NCBI GenBank assembly: GCA_022495995.1
Contig: JAFEMH010000076.1
Coordinates: 1,054,001-1,118,000, forward strand
DNA from: Adenophora triphylla var. japonica
Taxonomy: Eukaryota; Streptophyta; Magnoliopsida; Asterales; Campanulaceae
Length of the DNA stretch: 64,000 bases
Direction: 5' to 3'
Notes under the pieces: generated by a model
What the model saw: only the letters and a program-made list of their open reading frames with translations
Databases searched by the model: none
Told to the model about the DNA's origin: nothing
Shown: piece after piece, positions 1 to 10,539 of the stretch
Numbering within the stretch: position 1 is the stretch's first letter
Layout of the letters: each line of letters opens with the position of its first letter
Program-made: the position numbers and the translations under genes

Positions 1-70
1 CTGCATTGCCTTTTCTGTCATCATTTGTTACTGCTGTTGCACACTGAAAACTTCTTGTCTCTGATTTCAG

Positions 71-1268
71 GTGTGGGCCTATGAGGTCTTTGGATGTTAT
101 GCTTGGGCTGTGGCTGATAGGATTGCTGCCGATCTGTTTCTTGCCATCCGCCGGTGGACCTTTCAGGCTAGGGAGAGCAGGAGGGTAGAAGGGGTGAAGC
201 CTCGGAAGATGGCTTGTTATCAGGACACGATGATTGCCCTGAGGGACACCCCGGCTAGATTGAGGCTGTTTCCCTGGCATGGCAGGTATGGTGAGGATGT
301 TGTTGGTGATGCCGCCTTGGTGACTCGGACGAGGAGGCTTCTGATTGGTTTGGAGGGTGATGCCCTGTATCTTGGAGTGAGAGTCTGCCGGCAGCAAGGA
401 TATGGTGCAGCCGCCCGCGTCCCTCACGATCCTCCTGTGGGGATTTGGTATACCCGAGCTCTCCCTGACTTGGAGCGCTTGCGGACTGGTATTGACACTG
501 CTGAGCTGTCTGTTGACGGATATTATGGCCAGTTCGTCTTTACCCGGCTGGTGACTCCTCAGGTCATGGCTGCCAGGAGGGCAGCGGGGATACAGATATC
601 GATGCCTCCCCGATTCTTCGAGTATGAGACCGAGGGTGTCATTTGCCGCTCCTCGTTCGACATGTCTGAGACTCATCCCCACCTACGGCTTCCCCGTGGG
701 ACTACCTCTGTGAGCATTCTTTTCTTTTCTGCTTCATTCAAGCCTTTTACTGCATTACTGTCTGTATTCACTGCTTCTGACTGTCTTTTGTTTTCATTCA
801 ACAGGTCCCAGCCAAAACCTACAGGGTGGTGGCCAAGGCGCTCACTGGGGCTATGAAGATGCTGCGCTAGTTTCAGAAGAGCGCAGAGCATTGGAAGGGG
901 AGATGCAGCTCCCAGCCTGGTGACGTCGTGCCTCCCAAGAAGAGGCATAGGCCAACTTTGGCTCCTTCTAGCTCACAGGCTAGTGGTTCGAGTTAGCAGC
1001 CCCAGCCTGATGATGATGGTGACGAGGACGATCCTTACCAGCCCCTTTCTCTACAGTGCCCGAGTGGCACGGATATTATGGCGAGCCCCGACCTTGGGCT
1101 TTATATGAGGATGATGATGGCTCAGATGGCGAGATTCATGAGGTGCAGGAGGGCGCCAGCGATGGCCAGGAGCAGAGCGGCTCTGAGGAGGAGGTAGGCA
1201 GCGGCCAGGACGAGAGCAGCTCCGAAGAGGATGAGGAGGATTCAGGTGACGACTCCGAGTCGGAGTGA
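71..1268 (+). pseudogene. Antisense gene X of element A, 5' end off-window, degraded
   Basis: I do not recognise this protein with certainty. An exon opens right after an acceptor (tttcag ending at 70) with residues VWAYEVF and runs 213 codons in phase to 709. An intron with GT..AG ends follows (710-804), then a last exon with a basic PPKKRHRP segment and a very acidic tail ending EEDEEDSGDDSESE. The same layout (VWFYEIF exon start, short intron, acidic tail) occurs in E, and the tail occurs in F, so it is a conserved gene. In-frame TAG codons at 868 and 994 and a frameshift near 1050 break this copy. The WAYE-type exon start recalls plant mobile-domain proteins linked to transposons, but that is only a suggestion. 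It lies just upstream of, and on the same strand as, the DUF7745 gene. Confidence 0.6.
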
Positions 1269-1699
1269 TCATGGCGGTCCCCTTTTTCTCATGCTTTGGA
1301 CTCATTAGGGAGAGAGAGGAGATGCATGCACTATTTTTTGTTTTTTTGGGTTGTAAAAACAATTATTTTTTGCATTTTGTAACTTAACAACTAAAATATT
1401 TGCTTATTTGTATATTCGCTTGTTCATATGCACAAGTCCGTCCCAAGAAAGGCACAAAATGATGGCTTTTGATGTGATTGGGTATTTTTTGTGATTTTGC
1501 ATGTATTGGGTGCTGTTTATGTGTCTGTGGATGTATGGGGTACGCCAAATCCTCTCCCATGGGCTTGATGAGTGAAAGGGATTGTATATATATGGTTTTT
1601 GGATGTTTTGGACAGGTTTGGGCAGGCTTTGAGCAAGCATTGGATCACTAAGGGGTTGCTGCACTTGCAGCTGATGCTGGTGTCTGATGGGACTTCCCA

Positions 1700-1798
1700 T
1701 GTCGTCCGACACAGGACATCATGGGATGGCCCTGTCGTCCGACATGGAGAGTCTGAGGGACAGTTTCTTGGGTAGTAAGCCCCCAGCATTTATAAAAG
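1700..1798 (+). promoter_or_regulatory. Palindrome pair and TATA box before antisense DUF7745 gene of A
   Basis: TGTCGTCCGACA occurs at 1700-1711 and 1733-1744, followed by TATAAAAG at 1791-1798 and the start codon at 1894. The same 12-mer, with minor variants, occurs seven times in the A LTR and twice in its leader. The interval 1269-1699 holds no other gene that I can see. Confidence 0.65.
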
Positions 1799-1893
1799 GC
1801 AGACTCATGAAAAACACATTCCAGCAGTCACAGCAGACTTCAAATCGATCTTCCACCTCAAAATCAACTCCAAGATTCAATTTTTGGCCCAGA

Positions 1894-3467
1894 ATGGAGC
1901 ATTATAATGAGAGATCCAATATTAAAGAGCGCCAATTTCACTCCGATCTCATCCATCTAACCCACCACCATCATAGCAACAATAGGAGGGTTATCAACCA
2001 ACGGTATGGGCTGAGATGCCTTTGGACACTAAAGGAATGGGCGGTAGATTGGAATCTTCTCCGAGCCGCGTCCAGATATTGGAACCGCGAGAGGCATGTC
2101 TTTACCCTCTCATACAACGACCTTACACCCACTATTGAAGAGTTCCGTGCACTGACTGGGGGATCTGAGCTCAGAGATGTAGTCTTCCCACGAGATTCAC
2201 GACCCTTGACTGAGCAGCTGGCCGATTTCTTGGGTTTGCCCGTAGAGCAGGTACCTGATCTGATCCTCGACCTGTCTTTCATTGACCTGGCCCAGATAGC
2301 CTGGTTAGCTGTATCCCGTCCAGAGCTGTTTGACCTATCCACGGCCATGGACATTTTCATGCTGATTATGATCTCCCTATACTGCTTCTGTGAGTATGAT
2401 GGGATATGCTCCGGCTTGCTGTTAGGAGTCGTTAGGCAGATGCGGGGTTACCGGGGTACCACACTGACTGAGATTCAGCCCGGGCAGGGAGAGAGAGACA
2501 TAGTACCCATTTTACTGGCAGAGACGTATCATGGGATGGACCGACTGGCTGGAGGGTTATTATACATGGGACGCGACAACCCCAGTCTCTTATCATTGTG
2601 GCTCTTTGAGCGGTTGGGACTTATTTCCCTACTACCCGCAGGCGTGACCGCAAAGACCCCTGGGTTACACAAATAGAGGCGAAAGTGGTTCCTGGAGGCT
2701 TCGCAAGAGAGTTGGCAGAGGCGATTGACCAGGTATACCACCACTGATATTCAGTATTGGGTTCCCGGATGGAGTCTTGAGATCATGAGTGGCAGACAGA
2801 ATGATTCTGTCATCGTGAGACTGCCGGGGTTGCACTTTTCATCATTTAGCATCCCCTTACTTGTTCTGAGGCAGTATGGGTACCCACAGCAGGTTATTGG
2901 CGAGTTCATAGAGCAGATGACCCGGGATACCGTTCCTCTTGACATGACTGATGGCCAGACCATTAGATTCTTTACCAGGGTCTTTTCGGGAGCAGCCTTT
3001 CCCACTCGCACACTGATACGGAAGACCTGGGGCATCACATATCTGTCCACTTTGTATCTCATTTGGTACGGGGAGCAGATGGGGCCGGTTCAACAACCAT
3101 TGAGGCACATTGCCAAGGAACCCGATGAGGAGACCAGACTAGCCGGGAGCTACGTGATGCTGAGGCACTGACTGACCCAGACAACGTGACCGACGATCCG
3201 GCAGCAGATTTTGAGAGACTCGTAGAGAGAAGGGCCAAGATGAGGGATGACCCTGAGGTTATAGCCCGGAGGACAGCTTTGAGGGAGGAGAGGGCTACCC
3301 AGGCAGCACTGAGAGCTGCCGGATTTGTTGACTCGCTGACTCGTAGCATTCCTAAGCCAGGACGACGGGAGACAGAACTGTTTGGGATACCTAGGCCAAA
3401 GACCTCCCGAGTACCGAGGAAGAGGAAGAAGAAGAGCGCTAGTTCGGGAGTGGGAACGAGCGACTAG
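1894..3467 (+). pseudogene. DUF7745-like antisense ORF protein of element A
   Basis: The start (MEHYNER) aligns with the starts of the B homologue. The first half carries the conserved block DWNLLRAASRYW, HVFTLSYNDLTPTIEEFRALTG, typical of plant DUF7745-like proteins found beside Tat retrotransposons. The middle has the TYHGMDRLAGG and SLWLFERL motifs. The C-terminus is basic and disordered-looking (RKRKKKSASSG). An in-frame TAG at 2674-2676 and one frameshift near 3130-3170 split an otherwise alignable reading frame of about 520 codons. It is antisense to A's gag-pol and converges on integrase. Function is unknown. Extra ORFs in this position are described for Tat elements, some related to plant mobile-domain proteins. 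The basic tail would suit a nucleic-acid-binding or nuclear protein, which is inference. Confidence 0.8.
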
Positions 3468-3558
3468 GATTAGGTGACCGATCATTGTATCCCTTATTGC
3501 TAACACAGACGGTCTAGACGTACTTTTAAAAGATGTACTTTTGCTTAAGTTAATGAGT

Positions 3559-3774
3559 CGAGAGTGGACCGTGCTTGAAATCATCAACGAATGTATTATT
3601 TTAATGAAAGTTGAAATTACTTCAGAACTTAATCAAGACACATTTTGGCATTCTCAAATATAACTATTGACAGGATTTGGTGATTTTTATGTTTTTTAGA
3701 CCGAACCGCAAGCGGCTGCCTACGTTCCCCTTTTACAAAAAGAGGACTAAGGGGCTCAGGTCTTCGTAGTTCGA
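3559..3774. other. Conserved noncoding tail and foldable block between convergent genes (A)
   Basis: In the 575-bp gap between the DUF7745 stop and the integrase stop lie two blocks also present in B, E and F. The first is an approximately 28-bp sequence around GTGCTTGAAATCATCAA (3559-3587). The second (3697-3774) has AGACC..GGTCT and CTACG..CGTAG complementary arms around a CCCC..GGGG stem. The role may be 3' processing or an RNA cis element; this is inference. Confidence 0.6.
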
Positions 3775-3987
3775 CCCAATTAACTTGTGTTTAAGAAAGG
3801 GATAGATAGAAGGGGGACAAGTGGTGCAACCCTGTTTTTTACCTAGACCGCCCGTTTTTAGGGTTTTCAGTCTAGCTGGGTATATTCTTTAGCACCGAGC
3901 GCGCCCTTTGTTTTGCACGGACTGCCTTTTGAGAGGTTTTCGCCTCGTCTGGGTACATTATTTTTGCACTTTTATTATTATATTTTT

Positions 3988-3990
<3 letters not shown>

Positions 3991-4023
<33 letters not shown>
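3991..4023 (+). repeat. Poly(T) tract
   Basis: Uninterrupted run of T just downstream of the integrase stop in the direction of pol transcription. The B copy has a similar, shorter T-rich tract near 12900-12950. Confidence 0.9.
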
Positions 4024-4026
<3 letters not shown>

Positions 4027-4042
4027 GAGGGGGAGACTCGAT

Positions 4043-6943
4043 TCAAACATAATAGCGGCGCAGCTTGTCGCCGTTCACCGGGTGCATGAAGGGATTACCA
4101 TCCAAATCCGTCAACTTCATTTCTCCACCAGAGAAGATCTCCTTCACCAAGTACGGGCCAACCCAGACTGGTACCCACTTGCCCAATGGACTGAATTGAT
4201 TCGGCGGCTTCTCTTTTAAGACCAAATCACCCACCTTAATGTCGCGGGGATGTACCTTCTTATCAAAGGCCCTAGCCATACGCTTCTGATAAGCCCGGAT
4301 GTGCTCCATTGCCTTGAGCCTTCGCTCATCTAGAAGAGCTAACTCGTCGTGCCGACTTTGAAGCCAGTCTATCTCATTGACCTCATTTTCGAGCAGAACC
4401 CGAAGAGAGGGAATCTCTAATTCAATGGGAAAAACGGCATCCATCCCAGATGTCAAAGCGAACGGGGTTTCACTGATGGCTGTTCTCACTGAAGTACGGT
4501 AGCCCCATAATTTTAAGTGAAGCTTTTCAGGCCAATCCCGGCTCCTTTCAGCCATTTTCCGGATGATCCTTTCTAGGTTCTTGTTCGCGGCCTCGACAAC
4601 ACCATTGGTTTGAGGGCGATAAGGGGATGACTTATGTCGCTTGATCCTGAATTCTGCGAGCAGTCTATCCGCGTCTCCTTCGAAGTGCGAGCCGTTGTCG
4701 GAAATAATCTCATTTGGAACTCCATACCGGCACAGAATGTTCTCCTTTATAAAACGGGCCACCTTTTTGGAGTTTAAGACCTTGTAGGAGCTGCTTTGAC
4801 CCACTTGGTGAAATAATCGACATCGACCAGCACAAATTCGTGACCATTACTACCGGCAGGAGTTATCTTTCCAATAACATCGATTCCCCAAGTCGCGAAT
4901 GGCCAAGGAGTGCTCATACAGTAGAGATCATGGGGAGGTTTATGGTTGAGATTGGAGAACCGTTGACATTTATCGCAGGTCCGCACAAACTGAATACAAT
5001 CAGTTTCCATGGAGATCCAATAATAGCCCATCCTGAGTATGCTGAACATCAAAGCTCGGGCGTTCATATGTGGTCCACATGCACCACCATGGACTTCTTC
5101 CATGACCTTTCTAGCTTTAGACCTGCTGATACAGAGAAAAAGTGGTCCTCGGTGTCTTTTCTTCCATAAGTCATCTCCCAGAATCACATACTGTGCAGAC
5201 AACCTCTTCAAAGCTTGCAAGATTTTGGCGCGAAGACCCTCTTTTAGCTTACCATCCTCCTCTGTCGGGAACGAGGCTTCGCCATGCTTAAGATACTGGA
5301 AAATCTGGCTATACCACAAGTCATCGACCTTTTCCAGTTCAATTTGACAACAGTAGGCGGGATTCTCACGCCTCCCAACCCTGAATGGCTTTACCCACTT
5401 TCCCTCCGGAATATCTACCAAAGAGGCTAAGGTGGCCAGGGCATCCGCGAACCTGTTCTTGTCCCGAGGTAGGTAATGGAACGTGACCTCCTTAAATTGG
5501 TTGATCAGATCCTCCATATAGGCATAGTACATTTGCAAGTATTGGTCTACGATTTTCCACTTATTGGACACCTGATTGATGATTAGCTGGGAGTCTCCGT
5601 ATACCTCCAACTCTTCGACATTTCTTTCCAAAGCTGCTTCGAGGACGGCTATCCAGGATTCATATTCCGTGGCGTTGTTAGTAGCCGGGAAGTTTAACTT
5701 GATAGCAATGGGGGTGTGCACATCCTTCGGATCAACCAACACCATACCGATACCATTGCCTCTCTTATTGGCGGCACCATCGAAAAACAATTGCCAACAG
5801 TCTGTACCTTCTACCATGAAAATCCCATCATTCGGAAACTGGGGTTCGATCCACGCGCTTCTGAACTCGAGAAATCTGCCAAATGATCTGACAGAGCTTG
5901 GCCTTTGATTGCCTTGCGAGTCACAAACTTGATATCGAATTCGGCTAGAAAGAAGGACCACTTCGCAAGCCTCGATGACAGAGAAGGCTTATCGAATAGG
6001 CATTTGATGGGGTCCATCTTTGACACCAGGTGCACTGTATGCGCCAACAGATAATGTCTTAACTTGCTGACCACCCATACCAAAGCTGCACAGGTTTTCT
6101 CTAAAGCTGAATAGTTCAACTCGCTGCCCTGAAGCTTCCGGCTGACGAAGTAGATGGCATTCTCCACTTTTGAATCTGGCTTCCCTTGTGCAAGCATGGC
6201 GCCGATAGCCATATCTGTAACTGTCAAATATAGCAACAATGGCTTGTCCTTATGAGGAGGACAGAGGATTGGGGGATGGACCAAGTAGGCCTTGATTGTC
6301 TCAAAGGCGATCTGACATTGTTCGTTCCATTCAACCTCCTGATTCTTCTTGAGTAGCTTGAAAATCGGCTCGCAAATAGAGGTTAACTAGTGGATGAATC
6401 GGCTGATATATTGGAGGCGGCCCATGAAAGCCTTCACCTCTGTGACTGTCTTTGGTGGCTTCATCTCCATAATGGCTTTGATCTTTCTCGGATCGGCCTC
6501 GATTCCCTGCTCCGTGACCATATATCCCAAAACTTTTCCTCGGACGACGCCAAAAGTGCATTTTGATGGGTTTAGTCTCATATCATGCTCCCACAGCCGG
6601 TTAAAGAATTTCCTCAAGTCGACCAAGTGTTGACCATCTGATCCCTTGGAATGGATAATCATATCATCAACATAAACCTCAATCTCCTTATGGATCATGT
6701 CATGAAAAAGCGCAGTGATCGCTCGATGATAAGTGGCGCCGGCATTGTTCAGACCAAAGGGCATAACCGTGTAAGAAAAGGTTCCCCAAGGGCTGGTGAA
6801 GGCAGTCTTCTCCTGATCCTCTTCGGCGACTTTAATTTGATTGTAACATGTAAAGCCATCCACAAATGACTTGACTTTGTAACTGGCAGTAGTATCCACT
6901 AACAGATCGATATTGGGCGAGGTAAAATCGTCCTTCGGGCTAG
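4043..6943 (-). pseudogene. Pol of element A: RT C-terminus, RNase H, second RNase H, integrase
   Basis: Read on the minus strand from 6943. RT has the catalytic YVDD (EVYVDDMIIHS) and the thumb. A gypsy-type RNase H/connection region follows (YFVSRKLQGSELNYSALEKT). Next is a second, archaeal-like RNase H (WQLFFDGAANKRGNGIG, TEYESWIAVLEAAL, GDSQLIINQ), then an integrase zinc-binding region with H-H-C-C spacing (VHGGACGPHMN..CDKCQRF). The DDE core shows SDNGSHF and NGVVEAANK, and the C-terminal region ends at LRRYYV. The frame is broken near 4800, 5900 and 6300, so no full polyprotein is encoded. It would carry out reverse transcription and integration of the element. The N-terminal RT lies at 33563-34164 beyond element B. 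Confidence 0.93.
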
Positions 6944-8080
6944 TGAATGTGCGCTCGCCCGAAAAAAAATAATGAAATGAGAGTCGCCACGCCGTTTTAA
7001 GAGGAAACATTGAAAACCTTTTTTAGAGAGAAAATGGGTTCGGGGGTCAGGTTACGTGTTGGGAAGAACCGAGAGTTCACCCAACACGCCTCGTCCGTAG
7101 ACGAGTCTTTCTAATCTAGACATCCAAATAATTCAAAAGATGTGCAAACGATGATAATGAAACAAAGTGTGATAAACATGCATTTTATTAAATAAAAGAG
7201 ATCATTACAACTTGTAGACCAATTGTCTGGGAGGCCACATCCCTTTACATCAACTAGAGACAGATTACAAGAACAAAAGGTCCTCTGCAAAGGATCACAT
7301 ATGTCGCGTGACATATGACTCCTTTGTCCCGATATGTCGCGTGACATATGTTCACCTTGCAGAGGCTCACAAATCAAACAGATCACCAAATCTCTAGATA
7401 AAATGAACAGAAGCCAGATCTAGGAACTAAACAACATGAATACAAAACTACATTCTAGAAAAACTGAACAAAACAAGCTACAACTGAAATATGGTCCCTG
7501 CAGATGGTCACAACATGTCGCGTGACACAGGACTCCTCATGTCCACATTTGTCGCGTGATATATGTTTACCATCCGCAGGTACCTCACAAACTGAGATGC
7601 AGATCCAACAATAACACAACAATTATATCATAAACAGTAATAACAATACGAATTAAACACGAATCAATCAAAGGAGTGTGGATATGGGAGATCCACACTC
7701 CCTTGATGCCCAAATTGCAAATCCAAATAGATCACATCAATATCAAGCAATTGGACTCAAGTATAAGCTATTAAACAGAGAGATTGCAGTTGCCACTTGA
7801 TAATCTGAGGCAGAAGAGGCCTGATTATCAAGTGGAGAAGGATAGAGAGTAATTAGAACAAAATGGATGAGAGAGAGAAGGGGGAGAGTGTTACCCTTGT
7901 AGTCCTCAACTCTTACACCAAGTTAGGTGTAGGAGCCTTCAATTCAACTTCGAGATGGAAGATCTGAGCACTGGTTGAGAGCTGAATCAAGGGGCTTCAA
8001 GTGTATAGGGGAGTAGAGATGGAATTAGTTTGAAGAGAGATGAGAGGTGATGGAATTGGAGGGCAATTGGGAGGTTTTGG

Positions 8081-8122
<42 letters not shown>

Positions 8123-8535
8123 TGGCGTAATTTGGGCAGAGTGGCTTTAGGGAGGTCGAAAAGGGATCCAAAACTGAGAGGGATAGGGTCTTATTTATAG
8201 CTGTTGTCTATGGTCACTTTGTGTCGCACGACGTAACGTTACTACTTTCCATGCTTCAAGTTGTCGCGTGACACAAGGTGACAATAACCATTTTTGGCGC
8301 CAAAATTGATTCTGGAAGATTCCTAGGTAATACCCAAAAAGTCCAAAACAGTTTTATTCCCTCTAGGTCCTTTAACTCGAGCAAAGTACAAAAAAGTACT
8401 TCCTTCGCGAGAAACATATGAAATGTTTCCGGAAGTCTCGGGATGGACCGGGAATTTACCAAAATGCCCCTAAATGCAATTTTATTATTTAAAATGCATC
8501 TGGAAAGGTCGTGAATTTGGATTGGCGTACTTACA
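6944..8535 (-). repeat. 3' LTR of element B
   Basis: 1592 bp, starting TGTAAGTACGCC and ending CATTCA in sense orientation. U3 contains two palindromes (8262-8273 TGTCGCGTGACA and 8222-8233 TGTCGCACGACG) followed by TATAAATA (8192-8199, minus strand). The gap from the nearer palindrome to the TATA box is 22 bp. Further copies of the palindrome lie at 7302, 7335, 7516 and 7550. GAGTCGCCA at 6981-6989 is a minus-strand copy of the first nine PBS bases. Confidence 0.94.
8084..8118. repeat. (GA)n microsatellite in LTR of B
   Basis: About 17 GA units. The matching tract in the other LTR (from about 33124) is shorter, so the two LTRs have diverged here by slippage. Confidence 0.95.
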
Positions 8536-8547
8536 GAGCCCCTCGGC
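8536..8547 (-). other. Polypurine tract of element B
   Basis: On the minus strand GCCGAGGGGCTC directly precedes the 3' LTR start TGTAAGTA, the position expected for the plus-strand primer of reverse transcription. Element E has a closely similar tract. Confidence 0.75.
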
Positions 8548-8673
8548 AACGTCACTTATGGAAGAAGTGAGGTTATCGATAAAATAAGACCCAATCCCAA
8601 TGAGCGGCTGGGAAATGAAGCGGAGGGCTAGGAAAGTAAGCTGGGGGAAAGGATGGCTGGACCTTTTGAGAAA

Positions 8674-8720
8674 GGATTCCTACGTATCTCGGGGAGGGAA
8701 TCAAGCCAAATTGTAGTTCG
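8674..8720. other. Foldable GATTCCTACG block in B 3' region
   Basis: GATTC and CTACG arms are followed by GAATC and a TGTAG that pairs imperfectly, in an a-b-a'-b' order that could form a pseudoknot. The same block occurs twice in E (45529 and 46056), and a relative lies beside integrase in A, B, E and F. Confidence 0.5.
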
Positions 8721-8805
8721 GACTAACTACAAGCAAGAAAGGGGTAGAGATGTATCTTCATACCTTTGCTGTGCTTACCTGTGACTTCTTGAGGGTTTTT
8801 AACCT

Positions 8806-9724
8806 GGTGGAAGACTGTTTTGAGGCGTCTGAACCTGATGGAGAGGCTATTTTGAGGCATCCGAACCTGATGGGAGACTGTTTTGAGGCGTTCGAACCTG
8901 ATGAAGAGACTGTTTTGAGGCGTCCGAACCTGATGAAGAGACTGTTTTGAGGCGTCTGAACCTGTCGGAGAGACTGTTTTGAGGCGTCTGAACCTGATGG
9001 AGAGACTATTTTGAGGCGTCTGAACCTGGTGGCAAGACTGTTTTGAGGCGTCTGAACCTGGCGGCGAGACTGTTTTGAGGCGTCTGAACCTGGTGGCGAG
9101 ACTGTTTTGAGGCGTCTGAACCTCAGTGGAGGGACCGCTTGAGGCGTCCGAACTCGATGAAGAGAGGCTGAGGCGTCTCGAACTTGACGGAGAAGCTGAG
9201 GCGTCCCGAACCCGATGGAGAAAGCTTGAGGCGTCGAACCAGTGGCGAGGCTGTTTTGAGGCGTCTCGAACCCGGTGGCGAGACTGCTTTTGAGGCGTCC
9301 AAACTCGATGAAGAGACTGAGGCGTCGAACTCCAGTGGAGAGACTGCTTTGAGGCATCTCGAACTCGATGGAGAGATTGTTTTTAGGCGTCTGGACCTGG
9401 TGGGAGATCGTTTTGAGGCGTCCGAACCGGTGGAGAGACTATTTTGAGGCGTCCGAACACAGTGGCGAGAGCATTTTGAGGCGTCTGAACCTCGATGGAG
9501 AGACTGCTTGAGGCGTTTGGACCTGGTGGGGAGACTGTTTTGAGGCATCTGGACCTGGTGGAGAGACTGTTTTGAGGCATCTGAACCTGATGGAGAGACT
9601 GTTTTGAGGCGTCTGGACCTGGTGGGGAGACTGTTTTGAGGCGTCTGAACCTGATGGAGAGACTGTTTTGAGGCATTTGAACCTGATGGAGAGACTGTTT
9701 TGAGGCATCTGGACCTGATGGAGA
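8806..9724. repeat. 32-bp tandem repeat array in 3' untranslated region of B
   Basis: Nearly thirty degenerate copies of a 32-bp unit built around TGAGGCGTCTGAACCTG and GAGAGACTGTTT. Several long frames across it are by-products of the periodicity, not genes. Tandem repeats in this region are typical of Tat elements, where the 3' UTR is known as a source of satellite repeats. Confidence 0.93.
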
Positions 9725-9853
9725 GTGTAGCTGCCGGAGGGGTTGATGCTACTACTGCTGAGGATAGGTGTAGCTGCCGGAGGGGTTGATGCTACTACTG
9801 ATGGGGATAGGTGTAGCTGCCGGAGGGGTTGATGCTACTACTGCTGCTGACAA
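9725..9853. repeat. 43-bp tandem repeat, three copies
   Basis: Three copies, starting at about 9725, 9768 and 9811, of a unit containing GTGTAGCTGCCGGAGGGG and GATGCTACTACTG, directly after the 32-bp array. From here to about 10348 I recognise nothing further. Confidence 0.85.
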
Positions 9854-10348
9854 GGACTTTTGCTTGCTGGGCAGCGACTCTTGTTGACGGCTGACGGTGG
9901 GGCTTATGGCTTTTTGACGTGCTCTAGGAGTTTCAGGTAGGCACGGACTTTTTCGTCTCGGCTCTGCTTTGAGGGGCAATCTTGTAGATCTGCTCAGTTA
10001 ACTGTTGTACCTGCAGGGGAAAAGCGACACTCGAAACACTATAGTCTAATTATGCTAGCTTGTTAGCAAAGGTTAAACTATGTTAGCTTGTGTGCATGAG
10101 TCTGTTCATTCTGAGAGTGAGAGAAAGGTGTTCAACTTATTATATGGAAAGGTTGGCTTTGCCGGATTTGTACATAAGTTTCTGGAATTTCCTTTCGGGG
10201 TAATTGTGTATAGTGGTACATATAGTGGGGAAAGTTCCTCTCCCGTGTAGTAACATATGGGTGCAAGGTGTATTGCAGCGACGGCGAGTCAAAGGATGTC
10301 ACGGAAATCACTTGCAGGACCTTGGTGCTTCCTGATGCAGACCAAGTA

Positions 10349-10425
10349 TGTCACCCGACACTATGTGTCTGTCTGTCAATATCTGTCGCACGACTAGACG
10401 AGGCTCGCGACAGGGTCTATTTAAA
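10349..10425 (+). promoter_or_regulatory. Palindrome pair and TATA box before antisense DUF7745 gene of B
   Basis: Variant palindromes TGTCACCCGACA (10349-10360) and TGTCGCACGACT (10384-10395) precede TATTTAAA (10418-10425). The gap from the second palindrome to the TATA box is 22 bp, identical to the gap in both B LTRs. The start codon follows at 10540. Confidence 0.65.
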
Positions 10426-10539
10426 ATCAGTTCCGGGCCCAAATCTGCAGGTCATTGCTTTTTCAGCAAAAGGGGCAATAGTAGTCTCAGCTTGACAAAT
10501 AGGCGACTTTGGCAACAAAGGTTGGAACTTTCAATCATC

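Larger units (their letters stand above)
1..6943 (-). mobile_element. Element A, Tat-lineage Ty3/gypsy, 3' part
   Basis: This is the 3' half of a minus-strand LTR retrotransposon whose 3' LTR lies left of the window. It holds antisense genes X and DUF7745 on the plus strand, then integrase, archaeal-type RNase H, gypsy RNase H and the C-terminal RT on the minus strand. It ends at 6943 with GCTAG, where element B is inserted, and the same GCTAG resumes at 33563. Across the gap the RT reads from the NKAS residues on the right to PKDDF on the left, so the two pieces are one element. Two successive RNase H domains are characteristic of the Tat lineage. Confidence 0.93.

Noticed and set aside
4043..6943. 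Endogenous pararetrovirus (Caulimoviridae) origin of RT
   Set aside because: Integrase, LTRs, PBS and two RNase H domains in Tat order fit Ty3/gypsy; no movement protein seen.
8758..9708. Long open frames on both strands with regular repeats
   Set aside because: They follow from the 32-bp periodicity of the array; no coding signal beyond repetition.
8806..9724. Possible CRISPR-like array
   Set aside because: Units are contiguous and degenerate with no unique spacers, and the context is a plant retrotransposon.
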